This document shows, one piece after another, positions 45,162 to 53,538 of a DNA stretch of 64,000 nt. This DNA comes from Sipunculus nudus (lineage: Eukaryota; Annelida; Sipuncula; Golfingiida; Sipunculidae). The notes beneath the pieces were generated by a model, which made no database searches, had not been told where the DNA came from, and was given only the letters and a program-made list of their open reading frames with translations. Each line of letters opens with the position of its first letter. The stretch's first letter is position 1. The stretch spans positions 34,528,027 through 34,592,026 of the forward strand of contig CM049308.1 in NCBI GenBank assembly GCA_026874595.1. Reading direction: 5' to 3'. The translations under genes were made by a program, and so were the position numbers.

Positions 45162-46202
45162 ATGGCTCCTTCTCTGGAAAGTAAGCGTAGAGCCATCTTG
45201 TATAATACGACGACTCATCCGGACACCGCTTACACCGGAAACACAAAGCTCATGTTAAAGAAACTCGCAAAAACATATACAGGCTCCAAACAGGAAAAAA
45301 TACGTAAGGCACGGGAGTACCTTCGAGCACAACAGTCACACACACGCCTAGTTCCAGCGCCTCATGGCAAAGGGGTGTTTAAGCGTATGCGCACAGTGGT
45401 GGGGTCCATCGACCAGCAGTGGCAAGCCGATCTCACGGATATGTCCAATCGCCACATCCTCCCTCACAATGATGGTTATAAAATGATCCTGACGGTCGTC
45501 GATGTCATGTCGCGTTACGCCTGGGCGCGTCCAATCAAAAGCAAACGCAGTGAGGAGGTGGCTAGGGAATTAGAAGATGTCTTTGAAGAGAGCGGGCGCC
45601 ATCCTACTTCCGCCCTGCAGACAGACGAGGGTAAAGAGTTCAAAGGCCCACCTTTTAAAGCCCTGATGAAAAAATATAAGTTTAAAATGTTTCATTCATT
45701 TGAACAAGAAATTAAAGCTGCCATTGTTGAACGTTTTAACCGCACGCTGAAAGATATGATTTGGCGCTACTTCATGCTCACTGGAAATCGTACTTGGGTG
45801 AACATGTTACCGAAGTTTGTGCATGCATACAACCACCGCTATCACAGAGGCATAAAGATGTCACCGGCTCAGGCAGTTCGTAATCCGAAACAAACCGAAC
45901 CAGTCCTATGGACTAATCTTTATCCAAACCATACTTCAAATCAAGTGCGTAAGATCCTGCGTGACCAGGAACATTTAAAAGTTGGTGATTACGTCACAGT
46001 GCTCACTCTGAAAACAACGTTTGAAAAGGGTGTCACGCCCAGATGGCAAGAAGAGATATTCCGAATATGGCGTCGAGAGGTAAAAACGCCTCGTGTCGTC
46101 TTCCGCTTAGTGGACCTGAACGGCGAGGAGATTCAAGGTTTATGGGTCAGGGAACAACTCCAGAAGGTCAACCCGCCCGGATTAAAACTGAGCAGGCGTT
46201 GA
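45162..46202 (+). CDS. retroviral-type integrase (DDE, rve family)
   Basis: 346 residues, starting at an ATG in a good context (caccATGG). The catalytic triad is D90 in W-Q-A-D-L (45,429-45,431), D155 in Q-T-D-E-G (45,624-45,626) and E190 in V-E-R-F-N (45,729-45,731). The D-E spacing of 34 intervening residues is the canonical DD35E. The N-terminal ~65 residues are the usual Polinton pre-core region (Y-x-G near the start, basic helices). The C-terminal part resembles the SH3/chromo-like tail of retrotransposon integrases (R-W-Q-E-E-I-F-R-I). It would insert the element with a 6-bp staggered cut, consistent with the observed duplication. No lesions seen. Confidence 0.95.
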   Translation: MAPSLESKRRAILYNTTTHPDTAYTGNTKLMLKKLAKTYTGSKQEKIRKAREYLRAQQSHTRLVPAPHGKGVFKRMRTVVGSIDQQWQADLTDMSNRHILPHNDGYKMILTVVDVMSRYAWARPIKSKRSEEVARELEDVFEESGRHPTSALQTDEGKEFKGPPFKALMKKYKFKMFHSFEQEIKAAIVERFNRTLKDMIWRYFMLTGNRTWVNMLPKFVHAYNHRYHRGIKMSPAQAVRNPKQTEPVLWTNLYPNHTSNQVRKILRDQEHLKVGDYVTVLTLKTTFEKGVTPRWQEEIFRIWRREVKTPRVVFRLVDLNGEEIQGLWVREQLQKVNPPGLKLSRR

Positions 46203-46231
46203 AAAATGATGCAGACAAAAGTAAACACGAA

Positions 46232-47038
46232 ATGGGCTTCATGGCTAAGGATGTCATACAAAAGTTAATTATGCAGAAAACGGAACTGGATGTCACGTGT
46301 ACACCACTACCCAAGTGGACGGCCTTCAACCCGTACGTCTGTTTTCTGGAAAACTGTCGTCTCAAACCTTACACAAAACCGAACCAATGCACTGTGTATT
46401 GGTGTGACATGCACCATAAAGCCCATACGTGTGGGGTGTATTACAATATGTGCATGTGCCCGAATATTGAAACGACTGACGGATACGTCATGTGCACGAT
46501 GACAGGGCAAACGTTGGAATACCTGCCTGAGGTTCTACCCAAATATATGGTTTCAGAGGGAGAAGAGGTAAAAAATCCTAAGATGTATGACCCGGATCAC
46601 TATCATCTGCCTTCTGACCAGGAAGTCAGTGCTCTGCTAAAACAAACTCCCTCTGAACAATGTTTCCGTGAAATCGACCGCCTGCTGTTTAAAGAATGTT
46701 TGCAATTGGAGCGGGTAAATGAACGCTATATGGTATATGCGTGCATGACCAAGCTATGGCTCCAAAAACATTACTTTACAGAATTTAACAAACATAATAA
46801 GTACAATATTGTTAAAGCCTTTGAGAGCGGTTGTGCAAAACATTTTGAAAATGAAAACACCATACAAACTATGGGGTACCGTAAACAACATGATTTAAAG
46901 AGACACATTTATTACATCTTGTGTGCGGTTACGGGCTCATGTCGCGGACACGCTCCGTCCAATAACATTTGTGAAACAGAGGAGTTAAACTTCTGGATAT
47001 CCAGGTGTGAAGAAATGTCTAATTATTATGTGAAGTAG
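46232..47038 (+). CDS. Cys/His-rich putative zinc-binding protein
   Basis: 268 residues from the ATG at 46,232. The open frame extends upstream to ATG 46,043, overlapping the integrase by 160 bp in another frame; I prefer the internal ATG because the upstream part is composition-poor. A dense cluster C-x4-C ... C-x4-C-x2-H-H-x2-H-x-C ... C-x-C ... C-x2-T-G lies in the first third, suggesting two zinc sites. The order H-x-C..C..C-x2-T-G loosely recalls zinc-binding late transcription factor-like proteins of large DNA viruses, but I cannot assign it. The C-terminal half is helical. Confidence 0.65.
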   Translation: MGFMAKDVIQKLIMQKTELDVTCTPLPKWTAFNPYVCFLENCRLKPYTKPNQCTVYWCDMHHKAHTCGVYYNMCMCPNIETTDGYVMCTMTGQTLEYLPEVLPKYMVSEGEEVKNPKMYDPDHYHLPSDQEVSALLKQTPSEQCFREIDRLLFKECLQLERVNERYMVYACMTKLWLQKHYFTEFNKHNKYNIVKAFESGCAKHFENENTIQTMGYRKQHDLKRHIYYILCAVTGSCRGHAPSNNICETEELNFWISRCEEMSNYYVK

Positions 47039-47269
47039 TCTGACAGGAAACTTGGAACCTGCACAACCTGAAAAATGGGTATAATGATGAGGATGACTTA
47101 GAACAGATACACATCATCACCACGTTTTAAACTGAATGAAACGGAAAGTGTTTATTTGTACATTTTTTGTTTTAATTGTGGTGGTCTTAACAGCTCTGAT
47201 AAACCTGTCGATGCTGCACCTATTCAAGAAAGAGGGTTAGGACCATGCTCCATCGACCATGAAAAAAAT
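47039..47269 (+). other. intergenic/leader of structural protein
   Basis: Short gap. The downstream frame is open from about 47,156 but without an ATG until 47,270. A 'cttaacag' acceptor-like site at about 47,190 leaves open a short 5' intron. Confidence 0.45.
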
Positions 47270-49465
47270 ATGAAAACGACTTCGTCATATAACGTCATTC
47301 TCCCTTCAGACGCGAGTGAAAAATTCTACCCAGGAAACAAACCAGCCGCGTTCAAAGTGAAACTAGCAGAGCCCATTGAGCTCGACCCAAAGGGTAACTG
47401 GGAAGTGGCACTGACTGACCTGAATGTGCCGTCACAGTTAGACGTTGCCTCGCGTGCAAATGATGTTTCAAGGAAAACAAGAAAAAGAATTATATTACAA
47501 CTCCGGAGTCATGGTATAAAATGGGATGAGTATTCTTTTGATACGCCATCAACAGTGCGTGGACTATTATTTGAAATAGAATCTGCTTTGTTGAAATTTA
47601 AAAAGACTTTAACAGAAAAAGGTTGGGAGATCTTAATAAACTTCATTACAAATAATAAAGGGGACGTCACGGTTCACTTCACATACAAAGGACAATATCG
47701 GGCTGATAAAGAGTTGTTTGCCCCAGTAATTAGATACAGTGAAAATCTTGTCCCATACCTGGACCCAGGGTTAAAGGTTCCCCGATTTCGACCAGTGCCA
47801 CCCGCTGATGATATGTGGTTTAAATATCTGGACCAAGACGTAGTTTATCTGCCGGATAACATACGTGCAGGAATATATGCGCCTCTCGTTGAAGAAGCGA
47901 GACACTCTGTTTTCCAAATGCAAAAACCAACATTAATCTTCCACCAACTAGACAGAATAGAAGTGGCAATAATATATATAATTGACGCAGATGGGGTACA
48001 TAATCTCCCACTGGATACATTGTTATTCAAACTTGAGATGAGTGAGAAATACATCGATGCTTTAAAACTCAAAACAATTAGTGGAGAAACTAATGTAACA
48101 GCCCACATATCTGTACAAACACATAAGACACAGAAAGAGGAGTATGTGTTTTCGTCAGACAAGATTGACCTTCGTACAGATAGATGTTACGTTCATAAAT
48201 GCCTTCACAAGGGTAATACAAGATACACTGTTTATCTTACATTAAATTTACATGACACCCTCTCGAATGATGAAAAAAGCGTAACTACGTTCTGGACAGA
48301 ATCTCAGGTTAATTTGGGTTACGTTGTGCTTCTATCAAAAGAGAAGGATTTGTCAAAAGACCCGGAGGAATACGACCTTATGAACGTGTACCTACACAAC
48401 TTATTAGAAGTAGAAAATGAGCATCTGCGTTCAGTCACAAGACCATATGCTGCACGAACGAAACAACTGACTAACGTCGACATCCGACACACTCAATACC
48501 ACAGGGTGAAACCCGGAAAACGCAAGATAGAGGAATTCAGTGTATCTATTAAAGGTCCAAACAACATAAACGTCCCATTCACAAAGGGACAAAAAAGCAT
48601 AATGACATTGAATTTCCGCCCTGCTAAATCTTTACGTCTGTCCACTTTCAGTGAAGTTGTGTCCTGTCAAAAAACCCAAGTTCTTTCTAAACCCATGACG
48701 CTTGATCCAAGGGACGAGTGGAAGGTAGCCCTGGTAGATTTAAAGATCCCTCGTTATTTTTACAACGTTCACAAGGATGAAATGCAGCTCACGCTGACCT
48801 TGCCTTCTTCACCTCAAGCAAATACATTACCAGAAAACAAAACAATAACCCTCAATCCTGGTAATTATTCTGTTAAAACACTGGTTCAGACAATACAAGA
48901 AATCCTTGCAAAAGAATTAAAAGGGCACAACAAACACGCAATCAAACTGAAATTGGATGAGACCGGAACAGTAGCGGGGTTTAGGTTTAATCAAACTAAA
49001 CCAGGATACTATCTCTCACTGAACGAAGCGCTTGCAAATATCTTAGGATACCCTAAAGCGTTGAGAATGGGAGCAGACATAGAAAATACAGAGTCAAGTA
49101 AAGTAGAAAATAAAAGAAGCTCTGTCCTCCACTGGCCCATACATAATGCAGTGGTGAACCCTTACCGTGGCTTCCTAGTGCTGTGGATCTACGCTGACGG
49201 ACTGGTGGAACATACTTTGCTCGGTGGAACAAAAGCCCCCCTACTGCGCTACGTGGTGGACGGGGAGGGCATCACATTCAACGACTTCATCTATTTTCAG
49301 TTTAACACACTGGACTTTGTTAAAATGAAATATATACGCGAATTGTCACAAATGACGGTGGAGGTCCGTGACGCACTAGGGAGGCCATTAATCTTCCCGA
49401 AAACGAAAACACCACCCGAGGCAACTCTGGAGTTCTCTTCAGCCCTTCACCATGAGTCTCGATGA
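47270..49465 (+). CDS. Polinton structural protein, candidate minor capsid
   Basis: 731 residues from ATG 47,270. The N-terminus has I-L-P-S-D-A-S .. Y-P-G-N-K .. N-W-E-V-A-L-T-D-L, the hallmark start of a family found in invertebrate Polintons. A second version of the same pattern (P-M-T-L-D-P-R-D-E-W-K-V-A-L-V-D-L) appears about 480 residues in, so the protein contains an internal duplication. The C-terminus ends in T-V-E-V-R-D-A-L-G-R-P-L-I-F, also typical of the family. Beta-rich composition fits a capsid or jelly-roll protein. Assignment as minor capsid or penton is by family memory, not proof. It overlaps the next gene by 14 bp. Confidence 0.7.
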   Translation: MKTTSSYNVILPSDASEKFYPGNKPAAFKVKLAEPIELDPKGNWEVALTDLNVPSQLDVASRANDVSRKTRKRIILQLRSHGIKWDEYSFDTPSTVRGLLFEIESALLKFKKTLTEKGWEILINFITNNKGDVTVHFTYKGQYRADKELFAPVIRYSENLVPYLDPGLKVPRFRPVPPADDMWFKYLDQDVVYLPDNIRAGIYAPLVEEARHSVFQMQKPTLIFHQLDRIEVAIIYIIDADGVHNLPLDTLLFKLEMSEKYIDALKLKTISGETNVTAHISVQTHKTQKEEYVFSSDKIDLRTDRCYVHKCLHKGNTRYTVYLTLNLHDTLSNDEKSVTTFWTESQVNLGYVVLLSKEKDLSKDPEEYDLMNVYLHNLLEVENEHLRSVTRPYAARTKQLTNVDIRHTQYHRVKPGKRKIEEFSVSIKGPNNINVPFTKGQKSIMTLNFRPAKSLRLSTFSEVVSCQKTQVLSKPMTLDPRDEWKVALVDLKIPRYFYNVHKDEMQLTLTLPSSPQANTLPENKTITLNPGNYSVKTLVQTIQEILAKELKGHNKHAIKLKLDETGTVAGFRFNQTKPGYYLSLNEALANILGYPKALRMGADIENTESSKVENKRSSVLHWPIHNAVVNPYRGFLVLWIYADGLVEHTLLGGTKAPLLRYVVDGEGITFNDFIYFQFNTLDFVKMKYIRELSQMTVEVRDALGRPLIFPKTKTPPEATLEFSSALHHESR

Positions 49466-49937
49466 CAGAGGGGAGCTGACCGTGATAACAACGTCGGACA
49501 ACTCGTATAAATACTTTGGGGACGGAAATGTAATGAGTCATTATCAAAACATATTTTACCCGCCGCTGAGCCATAAGGGAGATATATACGAGGTGGCACT
49601 CCTGACCATGACACACCCACGCCTGTCATGTGATGTCCCAGGTGGGTACATATACGTACACCTGCCGGGGTTGGTAAGCAAAGGTCTGTATGGAGGGGCA
49701 TGGGGTGATGTCGTGAGGGTCCTTCCGGGGGAGCGCACTTCTGACCTTACAGACAGACACGTCACGGGACGCCTAATAACCCATGGGTTCGGACACCTTC
49801 AGTATTGGCCGGTGCTAAAGAAGACGCTGGACACCATAGAAGTTCGGATTCTGGACGAAAAAGGGGACCGTGTTCTGTTTAAGTCGGGAGAGGGGAAAGT
49901 GATATGCTCATTTCACTTCCGCCTTCGACCACAATAG
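49452..49937 (+). CDS. small paralogue of the structural protein
   Basis: 161 residues. A Y-E-V-A-L block followed by an L-P-G-L-V .. Y-G-G .. V-R-V-L-P middle and a D-T-I-E-V-R-I-L-D .. F-H-F-R ending match the last half of the same invertebrate Polinton family as the preceding gene. The ATG lies in 'caccATGAG' and overlaps the upstream stop by 14 bp. It may be a short vertex or cement protein. The family link is a judgement from the motif order. Confidence 0.65.
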   Translation: MSLDDRGELTVITTSDNSYKYFGDGNVMSHYQNIFYPPLSHKGDIYEVALLTMTHPRLSCDVPGGYIYVHLPGLVSKGLYGGAWGDVVRVLPGERTSDLTDRHVTGRLITHGFGHLQYWPVLKKTLDTIEVRILDEKGDRVLFKSGEGKVICSFHFRLRPQ

Positions 49938-49960
49938 GACCACAAGAAGCGCAAGCAGCC

Positions 49961-49968
49961 TATATATA
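49961..49968 (+). promoter_or_regulatory. TATA-like box upstream of the coiled-coil gene
   Basis: TATATATA lies about 57 bp upstream of ATG 50,025 and 24 bp downstream of the preceding stop. Confidence 0.45.
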
Positions 49969-50024
49969 CGACTCCCCACTACGTGTCGCATCATTTGCTG
50001 GTCAACAGTCTGAACGTGTGTACC

Positions 50025-50558
50025 ATGACCACCATCCACGATCAAGAAAAGATACGTTTTGGTCTAGCGCAGGCCGTGACGAGCGCTATGGAGTGTCTCA
50101 ATGACGTTGTCGCTCAAATGAATGACGAGGCGCCTTTGATGGACATACTGGTGATGCATACGCTGAGCAAGAGCGTCATTACCGAGGAAACAGAAAGTGA
50201 AGTCTTAGCTTTGACGAGACAAATCGCCATGATGGATGAAGAAATAAAAAACAAACTATACGTGCTTGCCAAAAGTCTGAGAAAGTTCTCTGAAAAACTG
50301 ACTGCAACATGCACACTGCTGAACGCTTTGAAGATGGCTTTCGCTCAGCTGCAGCGGAAGTACAACGAAAATGAGACCAACATTAAGAAAAAGAAGAAGA
50401 ATGACGGGGAGGAAAAGCCAAAGAAGAAGGCCAGGACCCACCACTTGAAACCAGACATGGTGTCGAGCGACAACATTGACCAAAACAACGTGGTAGACAC
50501 GACAAACCCCCCAGCTCCGCCGACAGAGATGGACAGTTTAGGCAGTAGCAGTGAATAG
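50025..50558 (+). CDS. helical/coiled-coil hypothetical protein with Lys-rich NLS
   Basis: 177 residues from ATG 50,025 (tgtaccATGa context); the longer frame begins with GTG at 49,983. Residues about 10-130 are almost entirely helical, with heptad-like hydrophobics (S-E-V-L-A-L-T-R-Q-I-A-M-M-D-E-E-I). A Lys run and a second K-P-K-K-K-A-R cluster follow, likely nuclear localisation signals, then a Pro/Ser-rich tail. Its place between capsid-type genes suggests a virion or scaffold role. Family not recognised. AATAAA at 50,599-50,604. Confidence 0.65.
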   Translation: MTTIHDQEKIRFGLAQAVTSAMECLNDVVAQMNDEAPLMDILVMHTLSKSVITEETESEVLALTRQIAMMDEEIKNKLYVLAKSLRKFSEKLTATCTLLNALKMAFAQLQRKYNENETNIKKKKKNDGEEKPKKKARTHHLKPDMVSSDNIDQNNVVDTTNPPAPPTEMDSLGSSSE

Positions 50559-50605
50559 ATAACCGTTTCGTATCTCTCTTTGTCTGATATGTATAAGAAA
50601 TAAAA

Positions 50606-50613
50606 TATATAAG
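50606..50613 (+). promoter_or_regulatory. TATA box (TATATAAG) of the core-like gene
   Basis: It lies 83 bp before ATG 50,689 and just after the AATAAA of the upstream gene. Terminator and promoter are packed into 15 bp. Confidence 0.45.
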
Positions 50614-50688
50614 TGTACTGACCTGTGTTGATTTTCATTTATACACGATAATCGTAGAAAACATGTGCAAGGGAATGAATCACAAAAC

Positions 50689-51435
50689 ATGATGATCGGC
50701 AGAAGGTATCAGAGAGGCAGCGGTGTTTATGTAGGCCGTCGGTACCAGAAGGGGTACGGGGCCTTGGGTGGACACATCCCGTCTATGCCACCTGGGTTCG
50801 CCGCCGGCAAGTACATGGTAGGAAAAGGGTTGTTGGGGGGCCTACTGAGCAGCGGCTTAAAAAGGTTAGGGAGAAAAGGTCTTTCCCAGCTGGGAAGGGT
50901 GGCCAGGACCGGACTGACCAGAGGGATGAAGAAACTGCCCGGCCTGGCCAAAGCCGGGTTGACAAAGGGTATAACAAATCTGTCCCGAAGCAACCTGAGG
51001 TCTTACATCAAAAAAGGAGTCACCACCCAGGCTAATAAACTGAACCAGATCCTAAAGAGTAGGCAGGGGCGTAAATTGGTGGCTCAGACTAAACAAGGGC
51101 TTAAACAAAAGGCCATATCTGTCTTAAAAGACCTTGGGAGGAACGCCTTGCAGCATGCCACCACCAGTTCAGAGAATATCGCAAGGAACATCGGGGGGAA
51201 AACACTAGGGAAAGCAGTGGGCTCCACGATGCGCAAACTGGTAACACGCAACAGCCCCACCGTGGCCGCAGCTGTCAAGGGCCCATCTGCCCCTGTGATC
51301 AACAGTAAGACCAGGGGTACCAAGAGGAAAGCGCCGCTTTCGACCGGAAGGTCCAGTAAAAGACCAAAAATATCCCAGAACAGGAGGAGACGCATCAAGA
51401 AAAGAAAGAGAACCAACAACATTTTCTTCACTTAA
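50689..51435 (+). CDS. basic Gly-rich core/membrane-active-like protein with protease sites
   Basis: 248 residues from ATG 50,689. The listed longer frame starts at GTG 50,665. The N-terminus repeats G-R-R-Y-Q-R/K-G, then a Gly-rich amphipathic stretch G-L-L-G-G-L-L-S-S-G-L-K-R. The body is Lys/Arg-rich (pI very high) and the C-terminus a basic R-R-R-R-I-K-K-R-K-R tail. Two sites match the adenain cleavage consensus: M-V-G-K/G (M/I/L-x-G-x/G) and L-L-G-G/L (M/I/L-x-G-G/x, 50,830-50,841). With the protease encoded downstream, this fits an adenovirus pVI/pVII/pX-like precursor cleaved at maturation. AATAAA at 51,439-51,448. Confidence 0.7.
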   Translation: MMIGRRYQRGSGVYVGRRYQKGYGALGGHIPSMPPGFAAGKYMVGKGLLGGLLSSGLKRLGRKGLSQLGRVARTGLTRGMKKLPGLAKAGLTKGITNLSRSNLRSYIKKGVTTQANKLNQILKSRQGRKLVAQTKQGLKQKAISVLKDLGRNALQHATTSSENIARNIGGKTLGKAVGSTMRKLVTRNSPTVAAAVKGPSAPVINSKTRGTKRKAPLSTGRSSKRPKISQNRRRRIKKRKRTNNIFFT

Positions 51436-51530
51436 AAAAATAAATAAATATGCAAAGAACAAAAAAAGATCAAGACATGTGTAAACTGAACACTTCTCTG
51501 AACTGAACACAAATAGCTTTGTTCATCTGC

Positions 51531-52730
51531 ATGCGACATAACTCAAATATGCCCATCTGTTCGGGAGGCAAAGATGTAGAGACCGGGGAAACTGAAGTCC
51601 CCGACAAGGTGATTAACGACGAACTGATCTTTGGGGAGGCCCCGGTGCAGCTCGATATCATCGACCGACTTGAACAGCAGCTCAACCCCATTTCTGACGT
51701 AGATAATCCCCACATCACGTTCGACGTTAAGAATGCCATCCCACAACATTACATTGACCTGAACGACATGTACATCGAATTTGAGGTGGCTCTGAAGAAA
51801 GGCGACAAAAAATTGCAGTTCACCGACAATCAGACCAGCGTAATCAACAATCTATGGCACTCCATGTGGGCCAATGTCATAGTCCAACTGAACCACAAAG
51901 TGGTCACTGATGTGGACGGTTATTACCCCTATCTAGCATATCTGTCTAAGCTCCTGTCGTACACTCCACAGCAGCTGGACGACCAAGGTGTGATATATGG
52001 TTGGTACAAGGATGACGCAGGCAGTATGGATGTTACAACCATTCGTAGAAACAGGGACCCGGATTACACCGGAGAACTGGAGGTGGCTGGCACCAAGTTC
52101 CATGGCTTCAAAAAGGATGAACACCCTGTAAACGAGAATGCCATAGGCCGCCGCAACAAATGGTTTTTTAACAATGAAAAAGACACGGCTTATCATACCG
52201 TTAAGCTGATTGACGTGCCGATGGTAATCCCGTTTACTCAGGCTCGTTATTTACCATATGGCATTGACATGGTAATTACCTTTGAGAAAAAGAGAAATGA
52301 GTTTGTGGTCATGTGCCCCGATGAAGACGACGTTACACTACAGCTAGTGCATGCCAGGATGTTTGTCCCTTACGTTAAGCTATCAGAGGCCACATTCCTG
52401 GAGAAGGAAAAAAGACAAATGGATGGGGATCAGGTGATCCCCGTCCTGAGACCGAGGGTAATGAGGCACGTGATTGCCACTGGGGTAACGGCTGAGACTG
52501 TCAGTAACATGTTTAACACCGGTTCCCTGCCACAAAAACTGGTGTTGATGCTGGTGGAAAACGAGTCCGAGGGTGGAAAGAAAAGCAAAAATCCTTTTAA
52601 CTTTGCCCACCACAATGTCTCCGAAATTCAAATTATCAAAAACGGGAAAACCTACCCCATGTTTCCACTGCGCATGGACTATGCGAAAGCGAGTACAGAG
52701 AGGCCTACCGTCGCCTGCTGGCCACTGTAA
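51531..52730 (+). CDS. major capsid protein (double jelly-roll), frameshifted at 3' end
   Basis: Open from ATG 51,531 (or 51,549). Family landmarks are Y-I-D-L-N-D-M-Y-I, W-H-S-M-W-A-N-V-I-V-Q-L-N, D-G-Y-Y-P-Y-L-A-Y-L-S-K-L-L-S-Y, a W-Y-K-D-D-A-G-S-M-D stretch, I-G-R-R-N-K-W-F-F, and N-P-F-N-F-A-H-H-N-V near the end. All are typical of the Polinton double-jelly-roll capsid protein. The frame leaves the family pattern just after the A-run at 52,686-52,688 and stops at 52,730. The expected C-terminal ~100 residues continue one base back in frame to a stop at 52,985-52,987. This is one missing or extra base: a true lesion or a homopolymer sequencing error. Everything upstream is intact. Confidence 0.88.
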   Translation: MRHNSNMPICSGGKDVETGETEVPDKVINDELIFGEAPVQLDIIDRLEQQLNPISDVDNPHITFDVKNAIPQHYIDLNDMYIEFEVALKKGDKKLQFTDNQTSVINNLWHSMWANVIVQLNHKVVTDVDGYYPYLAYLSKLLSYTPQQLDDQGVIYGWYKDDAGSMDVTTIRRNRDPDYTGELEVAGTKFHGFKKDEHPVNENAIGRRNKWFFNNEKDTAYHTVKLIDVPMVIPFTQARYLPYGIDMVITFEKKRNEFVVMCPDEDDVTLQLVHARMFVPYVKLSEATFLEKEKRQMDGDQVIPVLRPRVMRHVIATGVTAETVSNMFNTGSLPQKLVLMLVENESEGGKKSKNPFNFAHHNVSEIQIIKNGKTYPMFPLRMDYAKASTERPTVACWPL

Positions 52731-52987
52731 AGAGGCTTGATTCCAACCTGTCTTTCAATATTAGTTATGACGAATTCCCGAACGGGTTCTGTATGTACGG
52801 TTTCGACCTCACGGGAGACATGCTCCTGAGTGATGGAGATAAGCAGCATTTGAAAGAATTTGGTAACATAACCATCAAAATACAGTTCAACAAAGAGACA
52901 GAGAAATCTCTTAGCCTGATGGTCATCGCTGAGAACGAGGAGAAACTCATCATTGACCCCAAGAAAAACAGAGTTAGCTGGGAGTAA
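52688..52987 (+). pseudogene. C-terminal part of the major capsid protein in shifted frame
   Basis: This frame begins with E-A-Y-R-R-L-L and runs through Y-G-F-D-L-T-G-D-M and I-K-I-Q-F to a stop at 52,985. F-D-L-T near the end, followed by a final beta-strand block, is the normal C-terminus of Polinton capsid proteins. It lacks an ATG in a sensible place; the only ATG (52,793) is internal to the domain. The next gene starts 1 bp after its stop, confirming that this is the natural end of the capsid gene. Confidence 0.85.
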
Positions 52988-52988
52988 A

Positions 52989-53501
52989 ATGACCGTGCCG
53001 CCTTTGTACGGGGACGAGATTGAAAAAGCAGTGGGATCCATGTACCGACACCGTTTTTTCGGCTGCGTGTCGTTCGACAACCTACCTCAAAATAAAGCCT
53101 CCCTCCCATCGAAACCTTTCGCCCTGTGTGTGAATACGGGCGCTGCGTACACTTCAGGGGAGCACTGGCAGGCTATTTACGTGACTGGTCAGGGTGAACT
53201 GGAGTTTTTTGACTCGTATGGTCTTCCGCCTTTACAACGCCCAGTGGTGCGTTTCATTGACATTGTGGCTGGGGATGACTGGGATTGGAACGAGACGGAC
53301 GTGCAGGACGTAGGAGACCTGGCGAACAACACATGCGGGCATCACTGCATCCTTTTCCTCATGCTCAAGTACATATATCCCGACAAGAAAATGGACGACC
53401 TGGTCGCCGACTATTACAAGACAGGAGACTTTGCTTACAACAACCAGCTCGCTACACATACATATACTAATCTACTTGATTCCATGAAAAACAAAAAATA
53501 A
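52989..53501 (+). CDS. adenain-like (Ulp1-type) cysteine protease
   Basis: 170 residues from ATG 52,989. The listed longer frame starts at TTG 52,953, inside the capsid gene. The catalytic set is H59 in E-H-W-Q-A (53,163), D75 in F-F-D-S-Y-G (53,211) and C116 in N-T-C-G-H-H-C (53,334). This is the adenovirus protease/Ulp1 fold, which processes virion precursors. The length is normal. The stop codon is embedded in AATAAA (53,497-53,502). It lies head-to-tail after the capsid gene and is convergent with the minus-strand block. Confidence 0.93.
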   Translation: MTVPPLYGDEIEKAVGSMYRHRFFGCVSFDNLPQNKASLPSKPFALCVNTGAAYTSGEHWQAIYVTGQGELEFFDSYGLPPLQRPVVRFIDIVAGDDWDWNETDVQDVGDLANNTCGHHCILFLMLKYIYPDKKMDDLVADYYKTGDFAYNNQLATHTYTNLLDSMKNKK

Positions 53502-53535
53502 AACGCATTGTTATATGTTCTATCGTTACTTTATT
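53497..53535. terminator. back-to-back poly(A) signals of convergent genes
   Basis: AATAAA on the plus strand (53,497-53,502, overlapping the protease stop) faces TTTATT (AATAAA on the minus strand, 53,530-53,535), which ends the minus-strand gene whose stop is at 53,539. Only 37 bp separate the two stop codons. Confidence 0.7.
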
Positions 53536-53538
53536 GTA

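Noticed and set aside
46043-46231. Upstream extension of the Cys/His-rich protein overlapping the integrase
   Set aside because: The 63 residues before ATG 46,232 are low-quality and out of frame with the well-supported integrase C-terminus. Open by chance is simpler.
52680-52695. Programmed -1 ribosomal frameshifting to explain the capsid gene
   Set aside because: No X-XXY-YYZ slippery heptamer at the shift point and no obvious downstream pseudoknot. A base-call or real indel at the A-run is simpler.
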